A DNA stretch of 64,000 nucleotides, from assembly GCA_002914845.1 (NCBI GenBank), contig JXTC01000479.1, forward strand, positions 91,926-155,925, written 5' to 3'. The notes under the pieces were generated by a model. The model saw only the letters and a program-made list of their open reading frames with translations, was not told where the DNA came from and ran no database searches. Of the stretch, positions 11,476-21,413 are shown piece by piece. This stretch comes from Trema orientale (taxonomy: Eukaryota > Streptophyta > Magnoliopsida > Rosales > Cannabaceae). The position numbers and the translations under genes were made by a program. Numbering within the stretch: position 1 is the first letter of the stretch; every line of letters begins with the position of its first letter.

Positions 11476-12637
11476 CTACAGAAACATTAAGAAACTCAAT
11501 TTCATTTGGACAAAAGAAGCTGAAATGCACAAAACACATAGCTTGCTACATGAAAATTTAAATTTGCATTCTATCTTGACATAAGATTTTCATTTACTAT
11601 TACATGAGCAGACTGAGCCAGCAAGAAAGAAATGTTTCCATATCAAACAATTTGAATAGAATTAAACACAACTTTGTTCCACTATTAGATGCCTGAGGAA
11701 CTAAAAAGGTAAAACAACCACAGGGTACAAGGAAATAATATCAATACCAAACAAAAATTGGCATATGATACATGAAATAGCAATACACAAGGCTCAGAGA
11801 ATCAAAAAGTTCATATAATTATTTTATATTAATTCAAACTTAATTGCCTATTTCTTAGCTGTTGTTTCAAGAAAAACTAAATCTAAGGCCTAGAATATCA
11901 CTATCTGATAATCAAAAAGTAGAAAATAATCCTTCAAAATATTTTGCCTGAGTTAAGCCAGTAACAACCTATATAATGTATATATAATTTGTTAATCAGG
12001 TTTAGTTATCCAAATTCAACTCATTAAGATGGTTATGCAAAATAATAACCAAAGTTAGATTAAACAGAGGTTTCTGGTAGAAAAACATTTGACAAAAAGA
12101 AAAGATAAGAAGAAGACTGTTCCATATTGTCACCACACCACCAAGTGACAATACTCTCTAAATCCTTTTTTTTTGTTGGGTCTTCAATACGAATATGCTC
12201 AACTGCCTATCAGTGCATAATCACAGAAACTATAGGTACATATATGAATATATATACATATACGGACAAGAAGGACAAGAGGAACATGAGTGACCAGCAG
12301 GAGAGTGAAGGAACAGACCTTGAAGCAAGTGCGAGTACTAGAACAGCGTGAGAGACAGAAAAAAAAAAAAAAGAAAGAAAGTAAGTATAAAAGATTAGCA
12401 CGGGATTGATTCATTAACCAAGGCAAATGGTGGAACACAACCCAAGCGAACCCAAAAAAGATTAAGTGTAATACATATCAATTTGGTCAACTTATTCTGC
12501 CTTTGGTTCTTCGGGATTAACAACCCCATTATCTTCTCCAAATTCAAACGAAAACACAGACCATATGGATTCAAAAATTGAAATAATTCCTATTCCTATT
12601 CCTACGTTGTACAGCAATCAACTAAAGGAAAATAAGA

Positions 12638-12892
12638 TTGAAAAGGTATTCTATTGTAAAATCTTCAAATAATTTCTATTCCTACGTTGTACAGCAATCA
12701 AACACGAAAATACCCAAAACCCATTTAGATCTAGAATCTCATAAATTTCACATAACACATATCAGAATTAAAAAAAAAAAAAAAAAAAAAAAAATAAACA
12801 AAAATAAAAAAAAAAAAAAAAAAAAAAAAAATACACACACATATTCAAAGGAATGGAAAATAAAGCCAAAAACCCTTATTTTGAAAAGGTAA
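12638..12892. repeat. poly-A low-complexity tract
   Basis: Two runs of more than 20 A with small interruptions (about 12769-12830). The lysine-rich open frame across it is an artefact of the A tract. Confidence 0.7.
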
Positions 12893-12948
12893 ACACAAAA
12901 ATCAAAAAAGAAAAAAGAAATAAAGTTTAAGAGATATTCACAGGTTAC

Positions 12949-13320
12949 CAGTAAAGGAAGTTTTCAGATCCACAGTCACAGATATATCCCAAATCTTAAC
13001 GTTAGATTCATCTCTGAAGCACGTAGTTAACTTACTGCTGCGTTGATGCTCTTGATAGGTCAGTCCAGGTCATCGTTTGAAGCATCATTAGAGACGGACT
13101 CCCGAAAAATTTCTTCGAGTCGTCATTTTTGTTTCAGGTCGTCTTCTCCGGCCGTCGTTTTGGGGACAAAGGAAGAAGCTAATCTTCTGGCCATCTTCTC
13201 CGGCCGTCGTTTCCTTCATTCGGTGGGTACGGAGATTGCTCAGTAACTGAGAGTGAGTATGAGGGACAGAACGGCTGAGAAATAGGAGATGAGAAATGAG
13301 AAAGGAAAGAAACCCTAATA
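12949..13320 (-). pseudogene. 5' end of a captured gene (leader and first exon remnants)
   Basis: Read on the minus strand, a pyrimidine-rich leader begins TTAGGGTTTCTTTCC (about 13320), a form common in plant 5' leaders. An ATG near 13220 follows, and GTAAGT and GTAACC donors lie at about 13035 and 12948. The segment before 12949 can read …NVKIWDIS…, which resembles the end of a WD40 blade, but this is a single short match. There is no complete product. It is probably the start of the gene whose later exons lie at 11324-11475 and 9738-9881. Confidence 0.35.
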
Positions 13321-13507
13321 AATCCCTTTTAAGTGATAAGTGACGATGTCGTTTTGGTATTGTGGATGGTGGCTATCTTTGCCACATGGACATTGACGTG
13401 GCAAAATTTTTCGTGTCAATGTCCATCTGTCATCAGACCTTTCCATGTGTTTATGGACTTGTAAATTTAACAATAAAATAAACTTAAAAAAATTTTATAT
13501 ATACATA

Positions 13508-14487
13508 GGAGAATTCTTTCGTGAGAGTGACGTTTTCGCTCCTATGTAGGAGCTTCTGCTAGACCATAGGATTAAAGTGAAAGATAAATCTAATGGACGT
13601 TATTCTATCTAATTATAAAACGGAAACACTTGATGTCTATCTTTATAATCCCCCATCCTGCTGTGTCTACTCTCTCTCCATTCAACCACTCTCTCTCTTC
13701 TGCTATTGTTTCTCTCTCTGTAGTCCCACATGTTCTTCCTTCTATAGAACAATGAGAAGGGAGTTTTAGATTCTTGGAAAATCACTATCCTCCTTAAGCT
13801 AAAATATAGGCAGGATTTAAAAATCATTCAAATCTATATGAGTTTGATTTTATATATATATATATATATAGAGTTTAGTTATAAAATCTTAATTACGCCG
13901 CAGGTTCATGAAGAACAAATTAATGGAAAAACGAAAGTCAAATAAACTAATTTCAAGAAGCAATTTCTCGTCAATATTTTTACCTAATATTGAATTTTGT
14001 TCTAATATTTTTTCATGAGATTTCCTGTGTAAGAAAACACAAATAAACCTTCCAAAATGTGACTCAGAGGGTTAGAAGATCTAAGAAAACAGATTTCACT
14101 GGCTTTCATTTTCAAGTTTTTTTGTCCACAATAATGGCGTGACTGTTCCTCCTTCGTGCAGTGAAACACGGGGTTTAAAAGAAAAAAAAAATTGAAGTAA
14201 CCCAAATAGATGTGAGGTGAAATTAACCTTGTGGAGAAAAAGTATCGTAAGAGAGATGTTTTAATAGAGGGAGATAAAAAGATAATTGCAGAAGGAGATC
14301 GAGAAATAGAGAGAAGATATATATTATTTTTTTTTTTTCTTAATGTCTTGAGTTTAGCTTCGGTGTATCACTTTGTATTCATTGTTCCATATATTTATTC
14401 TTTGGATCAAATTTTACTTTAACGTGACGGTCTAAAATAAAGCTCCTGCATAGGAGCAAAAACGTGACTCGTATAATAGAATTTTCC
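13508..14487. mobile_element. Mutator-like MITE (980 bp) with perfect 9-bp target duplication
   Basis: Terminal inverted repeats of about 75 bp start GGAGAATTCTTTCGTGAG on the left and, on the reverse strand, GGAAAATTCTATTATACGAG. They share TCGCTCCTATG-AGGAGCTT and TAGACC blocks. The element is flanked by ATATACATA at 13499-13507 and 14488-14496. A 9-bp duplication with long inverted repeats is diagnostic of Mutator-like elements. There is no transposase; the interior has CT-rich (13660-13720) and poly-T tracts. It is nested near the right end of the CACTA-like element. Confidence 0.9.
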
Positions 14488-15163
14488 ATATACATAATAT
14501 TATGCATGTGGCAAAGCATGAATAAAATTAATTTTTTATAAGCTAAAAAAATGGAGCCAAAACCAATATTTTGGAGGGAATTTTTCCCCCCAAAAAAAAA
14601 TGTGTAACTAGAAGTCAATACTTATACATCAAATATGTAAAGTAACAACGTTACTTACACATGATTTACTTATACATTTAAAAATATTATGTGTAGGTAA
14701 ATGAGACTTTTAACTACACATAATTATGTGTAGGTAAAAAATGAGTAAGTAAAAGTCTAATTTCTTGTATAGGCAAAGCGAACGAGCTAAGTAATCTTTG
14801 GTCTTCTCTAGTAACTTTTTGTACAAAAATTAAATATATTATTGTTTCTAATAAACTCGTGTTTATAAAGTATTTTATTAAAAAGTATGATTTCAAGTAA
14901 AAATATACTTTTTGCAAATAAGTTCTTTTATTGAAAGAAAATTATTTTACAGAAACAATCGTTTTGTCTAAAAAGTATATTAATTCTATCTGATAATTAT
15001 TTTGTACAAAAATACAGATCAAGTATATGATATTGTTATTAAATATTGTTATATGAAAACTGTTTAGAAATGATTACAATGATATAATGAGAAAAGTGAA
15101 ATTATTTTTGAATTGTTATTATATATAAATATGCTTTGAAACTCTCTTTAGTGACTGTGCAAT

Positions 15164-15345
15164 GTAGACCTATTCCATAGGAGTTATATGTGGACAGTAT
15201 GTACTGAATGTGGACCTAGCTACTGTGGTTAAATGTAGTAAATGTAGACCTAATTATAGGGGTCAAATAGAGCAAATATAGATCTAGCTACAGAGGTTAA
15301 GTATAGTAAATATAGACCTAGTCACAGGAGTTAAGTGTGGCCATA
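15164..15345. repeat. 34-bp tandem repeat inside the gypsy-type LTR
   Basis: Four to five diverged units of TGTAGACCTAGCTACAGG plus GGTTAAATGTAGTAAA are repeated at a 34-bp spacing. Tandem repeats of this sort are common in gypsy LTRs. Confidence 0.7.
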
Positions 15346-15967
15346 GTTGCCAAAAACTGTTGAAAAGTGATTTGAAAGTGTTACTAATTATCGAATGAGA
15401 ATAAAACGACAGATTTTGAAAGCCTACTACATGTTTTGGTTAAGGTGACTTTCCAAACAATCTCATTTGATTATCTTGAAATTATTACACTTTGAAATTG
15501 ATTTTATTTTGAAATATGTTATTTAACCTTTTCAAATGATATATACTTGATCCAGCTAGTTAAGGTTACTGGTTACTTACTGGGCTTTTAGCTCACTCTT
15601 TTATTTTTCTCTCTCAAGTTTTAAATATCGTCAATTAAGAGGTTCACTAAGGGAGAATTTGTCTAGATAATTGGGATGCATTTGAGTTCATGAGTGAAAG
15701 AGGGAAAGTCATTCATTTTTATTAGGAAAACATGAAGATTGGAAAGGTCAATTAGTACAAATTTATTAGATTATAGTTGTATTTTGTATTGTTTATTTTT
15801 AACATTTGGAGACTTAATAAGATTATTGAGTTGTACATAATTTATTGGTATTTATTGGAGTTTAATTATTCTTTATTTTTGTAGAGTGTAGATAGATGTC
15901 TTGCATATCTATAAGGCTTTGCCTTATAAGTATGCAGCACATGTCCTTGGGAGGAGAGCGTGATAAG

Positions 15968-15978
15968 TGGTATCAGAG
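15968..15978 (+). other. retrotransposon primer-binding site (tRNA-iMet type)
   Basis: TGGTATCAGAG immediately follows the end of the split LTR (…GCGTGATAAG). It matches the 3' end complement of initiator Met-tRNA used by most plant LTR retrotransposons. No intact gag follows; 15979-16686 is decayed, non-coding sequence. Confidence 0.65.
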
Positions 15979-16686
15979 AATAAGATAAGTTTGACAATTT
16001 GGATCGTGATAAGTCAATCTTATGAGGTTTAAAATATCGGGTAACTAAGTTAAGATCATTTGATTTTGACTTAACTTCTATTATAGTTTGGAGATTCATT
16101 TGAATTGGTGATCGGTTTAAATTTGATAAGTTTGTTACTTTAGTCTTTTCGAGCATTAAAGTAGGTTAAGTTCGCATTCTTAAATTTTGTTATTGATGAA
16201 ACAATTAGTTTGACATTCATAGTTGGTGATTATATATATGGACTTTTAGGATAGTTTAAAAATGAATATAGACTTTTGGAATCGTTTCAAGTTGAGTACT
16301 CTCATTACGTTTTGATTATTAAGATCTATTAGTTGAATATTAAGGTTTCTAGTATTTGGTACTTTTAATATTAGTTTCCTTTTGAATTTAATTAATAGAC
16401 CTAGGGTATCAGAAACTTCTTCTCTTACTGTTGATGTTGGATGGTTGTAGAGTTAGTGAGTCTTACTTTGGAGTTAATATTAAAATTTTATGAGTTTATT
16501 TACTATCTTCTTTCGCTTTTTCCTAAGATATATCTTAGTGTTTTTGACTCTATTTGGAAAAAAAAAAAGAGTCTAAGTTAATTATTAGAGAAGAGAATTA
16601 TTTGGTTCCTAAGAAATTGTGTGGTTATTCTAAGGAGTTGTTAATCTTATATTATCTATGTAAGAGATTTATAGAATAGAGATTAT

Positions 16687-17003
16687 TAAGAAATTATCCG
16701 ATGTGTGACTTGGAGTGTTACAATCTCCTCCGTTAAGGGCCTAACGCCGTCCTGATTAGAAGGTCTATATTCAATAGCCCACATATAATCCCTATGGGTG
16801 GGGTTCACATTTACCACGATTACGACCCTGGCAGTCTTATAAGTTCTACACAAGTGTGGACTGGATCGACTCTGATACCAAATATAACAATACAGGGCCT
16901 TACCCAAAAGTGATAGCTTGAAGGTACTTTTGGACTCATAGACTATTACTTAAATACCCATGATCCTCTCAGAGATACCCGATGTGGGACTTGGGGTGCT
17001 ACA
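16687..17003 (-). mobile_element. TRIM-type miniature LTR retrotransposon, minus copy
   Basis: Read on the minus strand: an LTR (17003 down to about 16883, TGTAGCACCCCAAGTCCC…), a primer site (TTTGGTATCAGAGTCGATC, near 16885-16865), a non-coding internal domain and a purine run (TTAACGGAGGAGATTG), then the start of a second LTR at about 16721-16687, which is truncated. It belongs to the same family as the array at 17208-18324. Confidence 0.75.
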
Positions 17004-17207
17004 GAACAACAATAGAAAAATATGCTAAAACTTTAAGAATACAATCCTATGAAGAAAAGAAACAAATGTAGATACAACTAAAACATTATTAGTATAATTT
17101 TATGATCGAACAACAATAAGAAAATATCCTAAACTACAAGAATACAATCCTCTGAAGAAAAATAACAAAAGAAGTATATACATATAAGAGAATTTTTGAA
17201 ATATAGA

Positions 17208-18324
17208 TGTAACACCCCAAGTCTTACATCGAGTATATATGGAAAAATCATAGGTATTTGAGTAGTGGTCTACGAGCCCAAAAGTACCTTCAAGCTAGCA
17301 CTTTTAGGTGAGGCCTAGTGGTGTTACATTTGGTATTCAAAACCGACTTAGTCCATATCCGTGTGGGCCTTGGAAGGCTGCCATGAGCCAGAATCGTGGT
17401 GAATATGGACCCCACCCATAGGGATCATATGTGGGCTATTGAATATGGATCCCCTATCGAGTACGCTAGGCCCTTAACGGAGGAAAATTGTAATGCCCCC
17501 AAGTCCCACATCAGGTATGTTCTAATAAGATTATGGGATTTAAGTAGTGGTCCGTGAGCCCAAAAGTATCTTCGAGCTAACAGTTTTGGGTGAGGCCTAG
17601 TAATGTTACATTCGGTATTAAGAGTCAATCCAATCCATACATGTGTAGGCCTTAGAAGGCTGCCACGGGCCGAAATTGTAGTGAATGTGGACTCCGTCCA
17701 TAGGGGTTATATGTGGGCTATTGAATATGGACTCCCTAGTGAGGACACGAGGCACTTAACAGGGAGAGATTATAACACCCTAAGTCCCACATCGAGTATG
17801 TTTTGGGAAGATCATGGGTATTTAAGTGGTGGTCCATGAGCCCAGAAGTACTTTCAAGCTAACACTTTTGGGTAAGGCCCAGTTGTGTTATATTTGGTAT
17901 TCAGAGCCGACTCAATTCATACCTGTGTAGGTCTTGGAAGGCTGCTACGAAAAATCATGATGAATATGGACCCCAACCATAGGGATTATATGTGGGCTAT
18001 TGAATGTGGACCCCCTAGCAAGAACGCTAGGCCCTTAACGGGGGGAGATCGTAATGCTCCCAAGTCCTACATCAGGTGTGTTCTGGAAAGATCATGGGTA
18101 TTTAAGTGGTGGAGTTGTGGTGAATGTAGACCAATCCCATAGGGATTATATATGGGCCATTAAATGTAGACCTCCTAGCGAGGACGCTAGGCCCTTAAGA
18201 GGAGGAGATTATAATGCCCCCGTCTCACATGGGTATGTTCTGGGAAGATCATGAGTATTTAAGTAGTGATCCGTGAGCTCAAAAGTACCTTCAAGCTAGC
18301 GTTTTTGGGTGAGACCTAGTGGAA
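17208..18324 (+). mobile_element. head-to-tail array of TRIM retrotransposons (five LTRs)
   Basis: The LTRs are at 17208-17328, 17489-17610, 17771-17892, 18050 to about 18112 (truncated) and 18210 to about 18322. Full copies are 121-122 bp, begin TGTAAC/TATAAC/TGTAAT and end GTGTTACA or close. After each complete LTR comes TTTGGTATTCAGAGCC, a Met-tRNA primer site with one extra base. Each unit ends in a purine run (CTTAACGGGGGGAGAT) just before the next LTR. The internal domain is about 160 bp and encodes nothing. The unit period is about 281 bp. Adjacent units share LTRs, as expected from recombination between elements or concatemer insertion. LTR 4 is fused directly to the later part of an internal domain by a deletion. 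Confidence 0.8.
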
Positions 18325-18513
18325 TGTAACACCATTAGGCCTCATCCAAAAGTGCTAGCTTAAAGGTAATATTCGGCTCATAGATCAGCACTTAAATACT
18401 CATGATCTTCCTAGAGCGTACCTGATGTGGGACTTGAGGTGTTACAATCTCCCCCTATTAAGGGCCAAGTAACCTCGCTAGGGGGTCCAAATTCAATAGC
18501 CACATATAACCCT

Positions 18514-20131
18514 TGTTCTGGGGTTTTCTTAATTTTTGGGATTAATCCTAAGACATGGATTAGTACTAATTAAGCATAAAAATTATTGACCTAAACTACA
18601 TGTCGCTTGGATGCAAACTACACGTCGTTCAAGCCCAAACTACACGCCGTTTTGAAGGGGTCCTCTATGTGTACAAGCTGCCCGACATCTCTAGAAAGCT
18701 CCAGAACTTTCCAACTTGTGCTCAAAGAACTTGTAGCTGAAGTGCTTCAAGAACAAGCCGCCCCACGCTTCTAGAAACCTCCAGAAAGTTCTAACTTATT
18801 GTATAAGCTCTTGTAGCTTTAGTTGGCTTGGCCAATAGCTAGCTACCACTTCATTCTCTTATACACTAAGTACTTACAAGTCAAGTACTTGTAGACTAAG
18901 TACTTACAAGCTAAGTACTTGTAGCCTAAGTACTTACAAGAGAAGTACTTGTAAATTAAGTAAACTTAGCCATTTGACACCTATTTTCCTTGTAATCTAA
19001 GATCTTGTCTTGCAAAGCAATTTTTTGCCTATAAATAGGGCATAGCCCCTCTCATTTGTATCGGGATTCATCCCATTAATATAAGCTTTTATTTTCTCTC
19101 AACCGTGCTCTCTCTTTCCTTCTGTCTCCCTCTTGTTCTTTTTCTTGACCGAAGCTCTCAAGCTTCCCCTTCTCTCTCTTGCTTTTATGTTCAATCCGTG
19201 GTCTAGCATCATCCATACCACCATCCTTCATTCTCCACACTTTTTCTAACTCGTGTACTTTAGCAATCTTTGGACACCGAGCTACTCTCCACAACCACGT
19301 GCTTGACCTGTAGCACAAGTTCGAGGTTTCGTGCTCTTTATATTATATATATATATATCTGTCTTATATCTCTACCTTGGCGGATAATTCGTATTGCTAC
19401 TCAAAGTGTAATTAATTACTACGCTTCCCTTTTCCCGTAAAATAATTTGTATTGCTGCCTTAAGTGCAATCGGTTACTTTGCTCCCCTTTTAATTATTGT
19501 ACGCATTTATTTAGTGATCTGTGTTGTTTTTTCTCGCAACCGGTCACACCGCTTTATTTAAATTTCAGTACTTAAATTTTAGTTATTTATTATTATTTAT
19601 GATAATATGGCTGGACTTACCGCCTCGTAATTCTAACCCCTTGAATTAACTAAAACTGGCATATGGACGGTATCGCCTTCGTCAGTTTCTAACTATTTAT
19701 TTTTCTGCACTTTATTTCTGCTGCTAATTCTAGTTGATACTATGATCGGTTTATTCGCCTCAGTCAACTAATAATATTTAATTCTTCGTCTATTTATTTA
19801 TTGTATTATTATATTACTTCCAGTTCTAAGTTGACAATATGATCAGTTCATCCGCCTCCGTCAATTTTTAATATTATTTTATTCTTGCTTATGCCTATGC
19901 ACACTAAGTGAGTCATCCTTGCAACCGCCAATCTTGTCGAGATACGTAGGAAGAGTTGTTCTCATTGCGACCGCCTATCCTTTTTCAACACGTGGAAGTG
20001 TTGTGATGACCCTTTCTGCTGCGCATTCTTCTGCTGGGCATTCTAATAGTATAACCCAATTATATTCTGTTTTGTTTTAATTAAGTACAGGTCACACTAA
20101 CTAATCCAGAGCACAACTCCGACCCCGAATA
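18514..20131 (+). mobile_element. solo LTR (1618 bp) inserted in the TRIM internal domain
   Basis: It starts TGTTCTGGGG and ends ACCCCGAATA, a near-perfect inverted end pair. The flanking 5-bp repeats are ACCCT (18509-18513) and ACCCC (20132-20136), and removing the insert restores the TRIM internal sequence CATATAACCCCTATGGG. Inside are a TATA box (CTATAAATAG near 19029), a CT-rich leader and three related blocks around GATCGGTTTATTCGCCTC (19675-19855). No coding capacity. Orientation is inferred from the TATA box. Confidence 0.72.
18866..18960. repeat. 30-bp alternating inverted/tandem repeat in the U3 of the solo LTR
   Basis: Three tandem 30-bp units each contain AAGTACTTACAAG followed by AAGTACTTGTAG, so direct and inverted forms alternate. 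They lie about 80-160 bp upstream of the LTR TATA box. Confidence 0.75.
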
Positions 20132-20301
20132 ACCCCTATGGGTGGAGTCCATATATACCATGATTCCTACCCGCGGTAACCTTCTAAGACCTACACAGGT
20201 ATGAAATGGGTCGGATCAGAATGCCAAATGTAACACCACTAAGCCTCACCCAAAAATATCTTCGAGCTAATACTTTTGGGTAAGGCCCAATGGTGTTACA
20301 T

Positions 20302-20398
20302 TATGTTCTGGGAAGATCATAAATATTTAATTGGTTGTCCGTGAGCCCAAAAGTACCTTCAAACTAGTATTTTTGGGTGAAGCCCTATGGTGTTATAT
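20302..20398 (+). mobile_element. TRIM LTR remnant
   Basis: A partial plus-oriented LTR of the same family (TATGTTCTGGGAAGATCAT … GTGTTATA), directly after the fold-back junction. The first about 25 bp of the LTR are missing. Confidence 0.65.
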
Positions 20399-21413
20399 GT
20401 TTTACTTCATAAGATTACATTCATACTATTTTAGAGTATTTCTCTTTTATTTACTTAATTATCAACAATAAAATGTATAATAGAAAATATGAAACCAAGT
20501 ATGAGAAACTGGAAAAAAAAAAAAAGGAAAAAAAAAGATTGAATAGCCAATTGAATCTCTAGAAAAAGCTTTTGATAATTTTTTTATGAGCAATATAAAA
20601 GATGAAAACACAAGTAAATATTTTGTTTATCAACAACTAATTTTTGATGAATTAAGAGATGAGAAAGTGAATTATTTTAGTGCTTTCTGTCAATACATGG
20701 CCTCTCAAAAATTATATTTTAGTTGGTAATATGCATTGTTGAGAGATTTTCTTGGTAAAATAATAAGTATTATAGCAAAAATAGATAAATATCAAATTTT
20801 AAATTGAAGATGCGTCTAATTCAAATTTTTGCCTAAGGCCTCAAAATTGCTTGAGTCGGCCTGCAAAAAGGTAGCAATAGACTCTCACTTTCCTTTTCAA
20901 TATGCCAAAATAATATTGTAAACTTCAAACAAAAAATAAGACCTATGAAAAGGTTACTAAAAATCCGGTCATTAAACGAATAAACAGAAGAAGACCAGTG
21001 CGCTTTCGGGGATTATGAAAAATTGATATCGTATTGAACAGACCAGAAACGAATCAGAGAATTATTTAACATCTTCGTTTCTCTATTAATTTGGATTTTA
21101 CAGTTAATTATTACAAACAAAATATTCGTATATATATATATGTTGTTTAATCCCTGGATTCAGTGGGGAAAAACTATTATCATCTCTGTCAGGCAAAGCG
21201 CAAAATGCTCTAAATTACAACTTATGTCTTGCAAGATAATTTTATAGATACAAATGGTAAACCATAGAAAGCAAATTAAAAAGCATTATTAAGCGGTATA
21301 TCCCAAAAGAAAGAAAGGAAATAAGGTAAAGAAAGGAAATAAGGTACAATATATATCAAAACAAGAAAGGTCATACTCGTAGCTAGATGCCTGAACTCTG
21401 TTTGGGACAAAGA
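20399..21413. other. 3' flank of gene A, possible decayed hAT sequence
   Basis: No open frame. The phrase CCTAAGGCCTCAAAATTGC with a following GGCCTGC (near 20833-20863) resembles the inverted end of plant hAT elements, but no partner end was found. The 3' untranslated region of gene A probably lies in about 21200-21413. Confidence 0.3.

Larger units (their letters stand above)
9115..14772. mobile_element. CACTA-like non-autonomous element (about 5.7 kb) carrying gene fragments
   Basis: The left end reads TACTACAAGAAA (9115-9126). The right end, on the reverse strand, reads CTATACAAGAAA (14761-14772). Both resemble the CACTACAAGAAA terminus of plant CACTA elements. Both subterminal regions (9137-9290 and about 14600-14760) hold many copies of TTACACAT / TGTGTAGGTAAA in both orientations, the arrangement expected for transposase-binding repeats. 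No transposase is visible. The interior contains minus-strand spliced exon remnants (9738-9881, 11324-11475, about 12949-13320) and a nested Mutator-like MITE. The 3-bp target duplication is not clear; ATA is possible if the ends are trimmed to 9117 and 14768. Confidence 0.65.
7600..15965 (+). mobile_element. Ty3/gypsy-type 5' LTR, split by two DNA transposons
   Basis: The LTR-like sequence occupies about 7600-8480 and resumes at 14773-15965. Its start is not resolved. The first half has phrases common in plant gypsy LTRs, such as GGAAAGCTTATCGAA, CTTTCCAACGATAGAT and GAGAGTTACAACTATTTG. The second half contains GCGAACGAGCTAAG, a 34-bp tandem repeat and TACTTACTGGGC. It ends just before a TGGTATCAGAG primer-binding site. 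The hAT MITE at 8481-9101 and the CACTA-like element at 9115-14772 interrupt it. The assignment rests on recognised LTR phrasing and the primer-binding site, not on a second LTR copy. Confidence 0.5.
18325..20300 (-). mobile_element. TRIM element in inverted orientation, split by a solo LTR
   Basis: Its 3' LTR is 18325-18446 (minus strand: TGTAACACCTCAAGTCCC… to …GTGTTACA). The purine tract and internal domain follow to 18513. The internal domain resumes at 20132 and reaches the primer site at about 20210-20228, then the first part of the 5' LTR at 20229 to about 20268. There the sequence flips into plus-oriented LTR sequence (…ACTTTTGGGTAAGGCC…GTGTTACA), making a small fold-back. Between the two halves lies the 18514-20131 LTR. 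Confidence 0.7.

Noticed and set aside
12638-12892. Lysine-rich small protein
   Set aside because: It is the translation of poly-A tracts.
17603-18254. Three similar open frames containing GYMWAIE
   Set aside because: They repeat only because they lie in the tandem TRIM internal domains; the frames are short and interrupted in other copies.
17208-18324. CRISPR-like regular repeat array
   Set aside because: Repeats and spacers are LTR and internal domains of a retroelement in a plant nuclear genome; the spacers are copies of one another.
16687-20398. Cassandra-type TRIM with 5S rRNA sequence
   Set aside because: I looked for 5S promoter words in the 122-bp LTRs and found none; this is another TRIM family.
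20399-20870. hAT transposase fragment
   Set aside because: Only an end-like phrase near 20835 is suggestive; no coding domain could be read in any frame.
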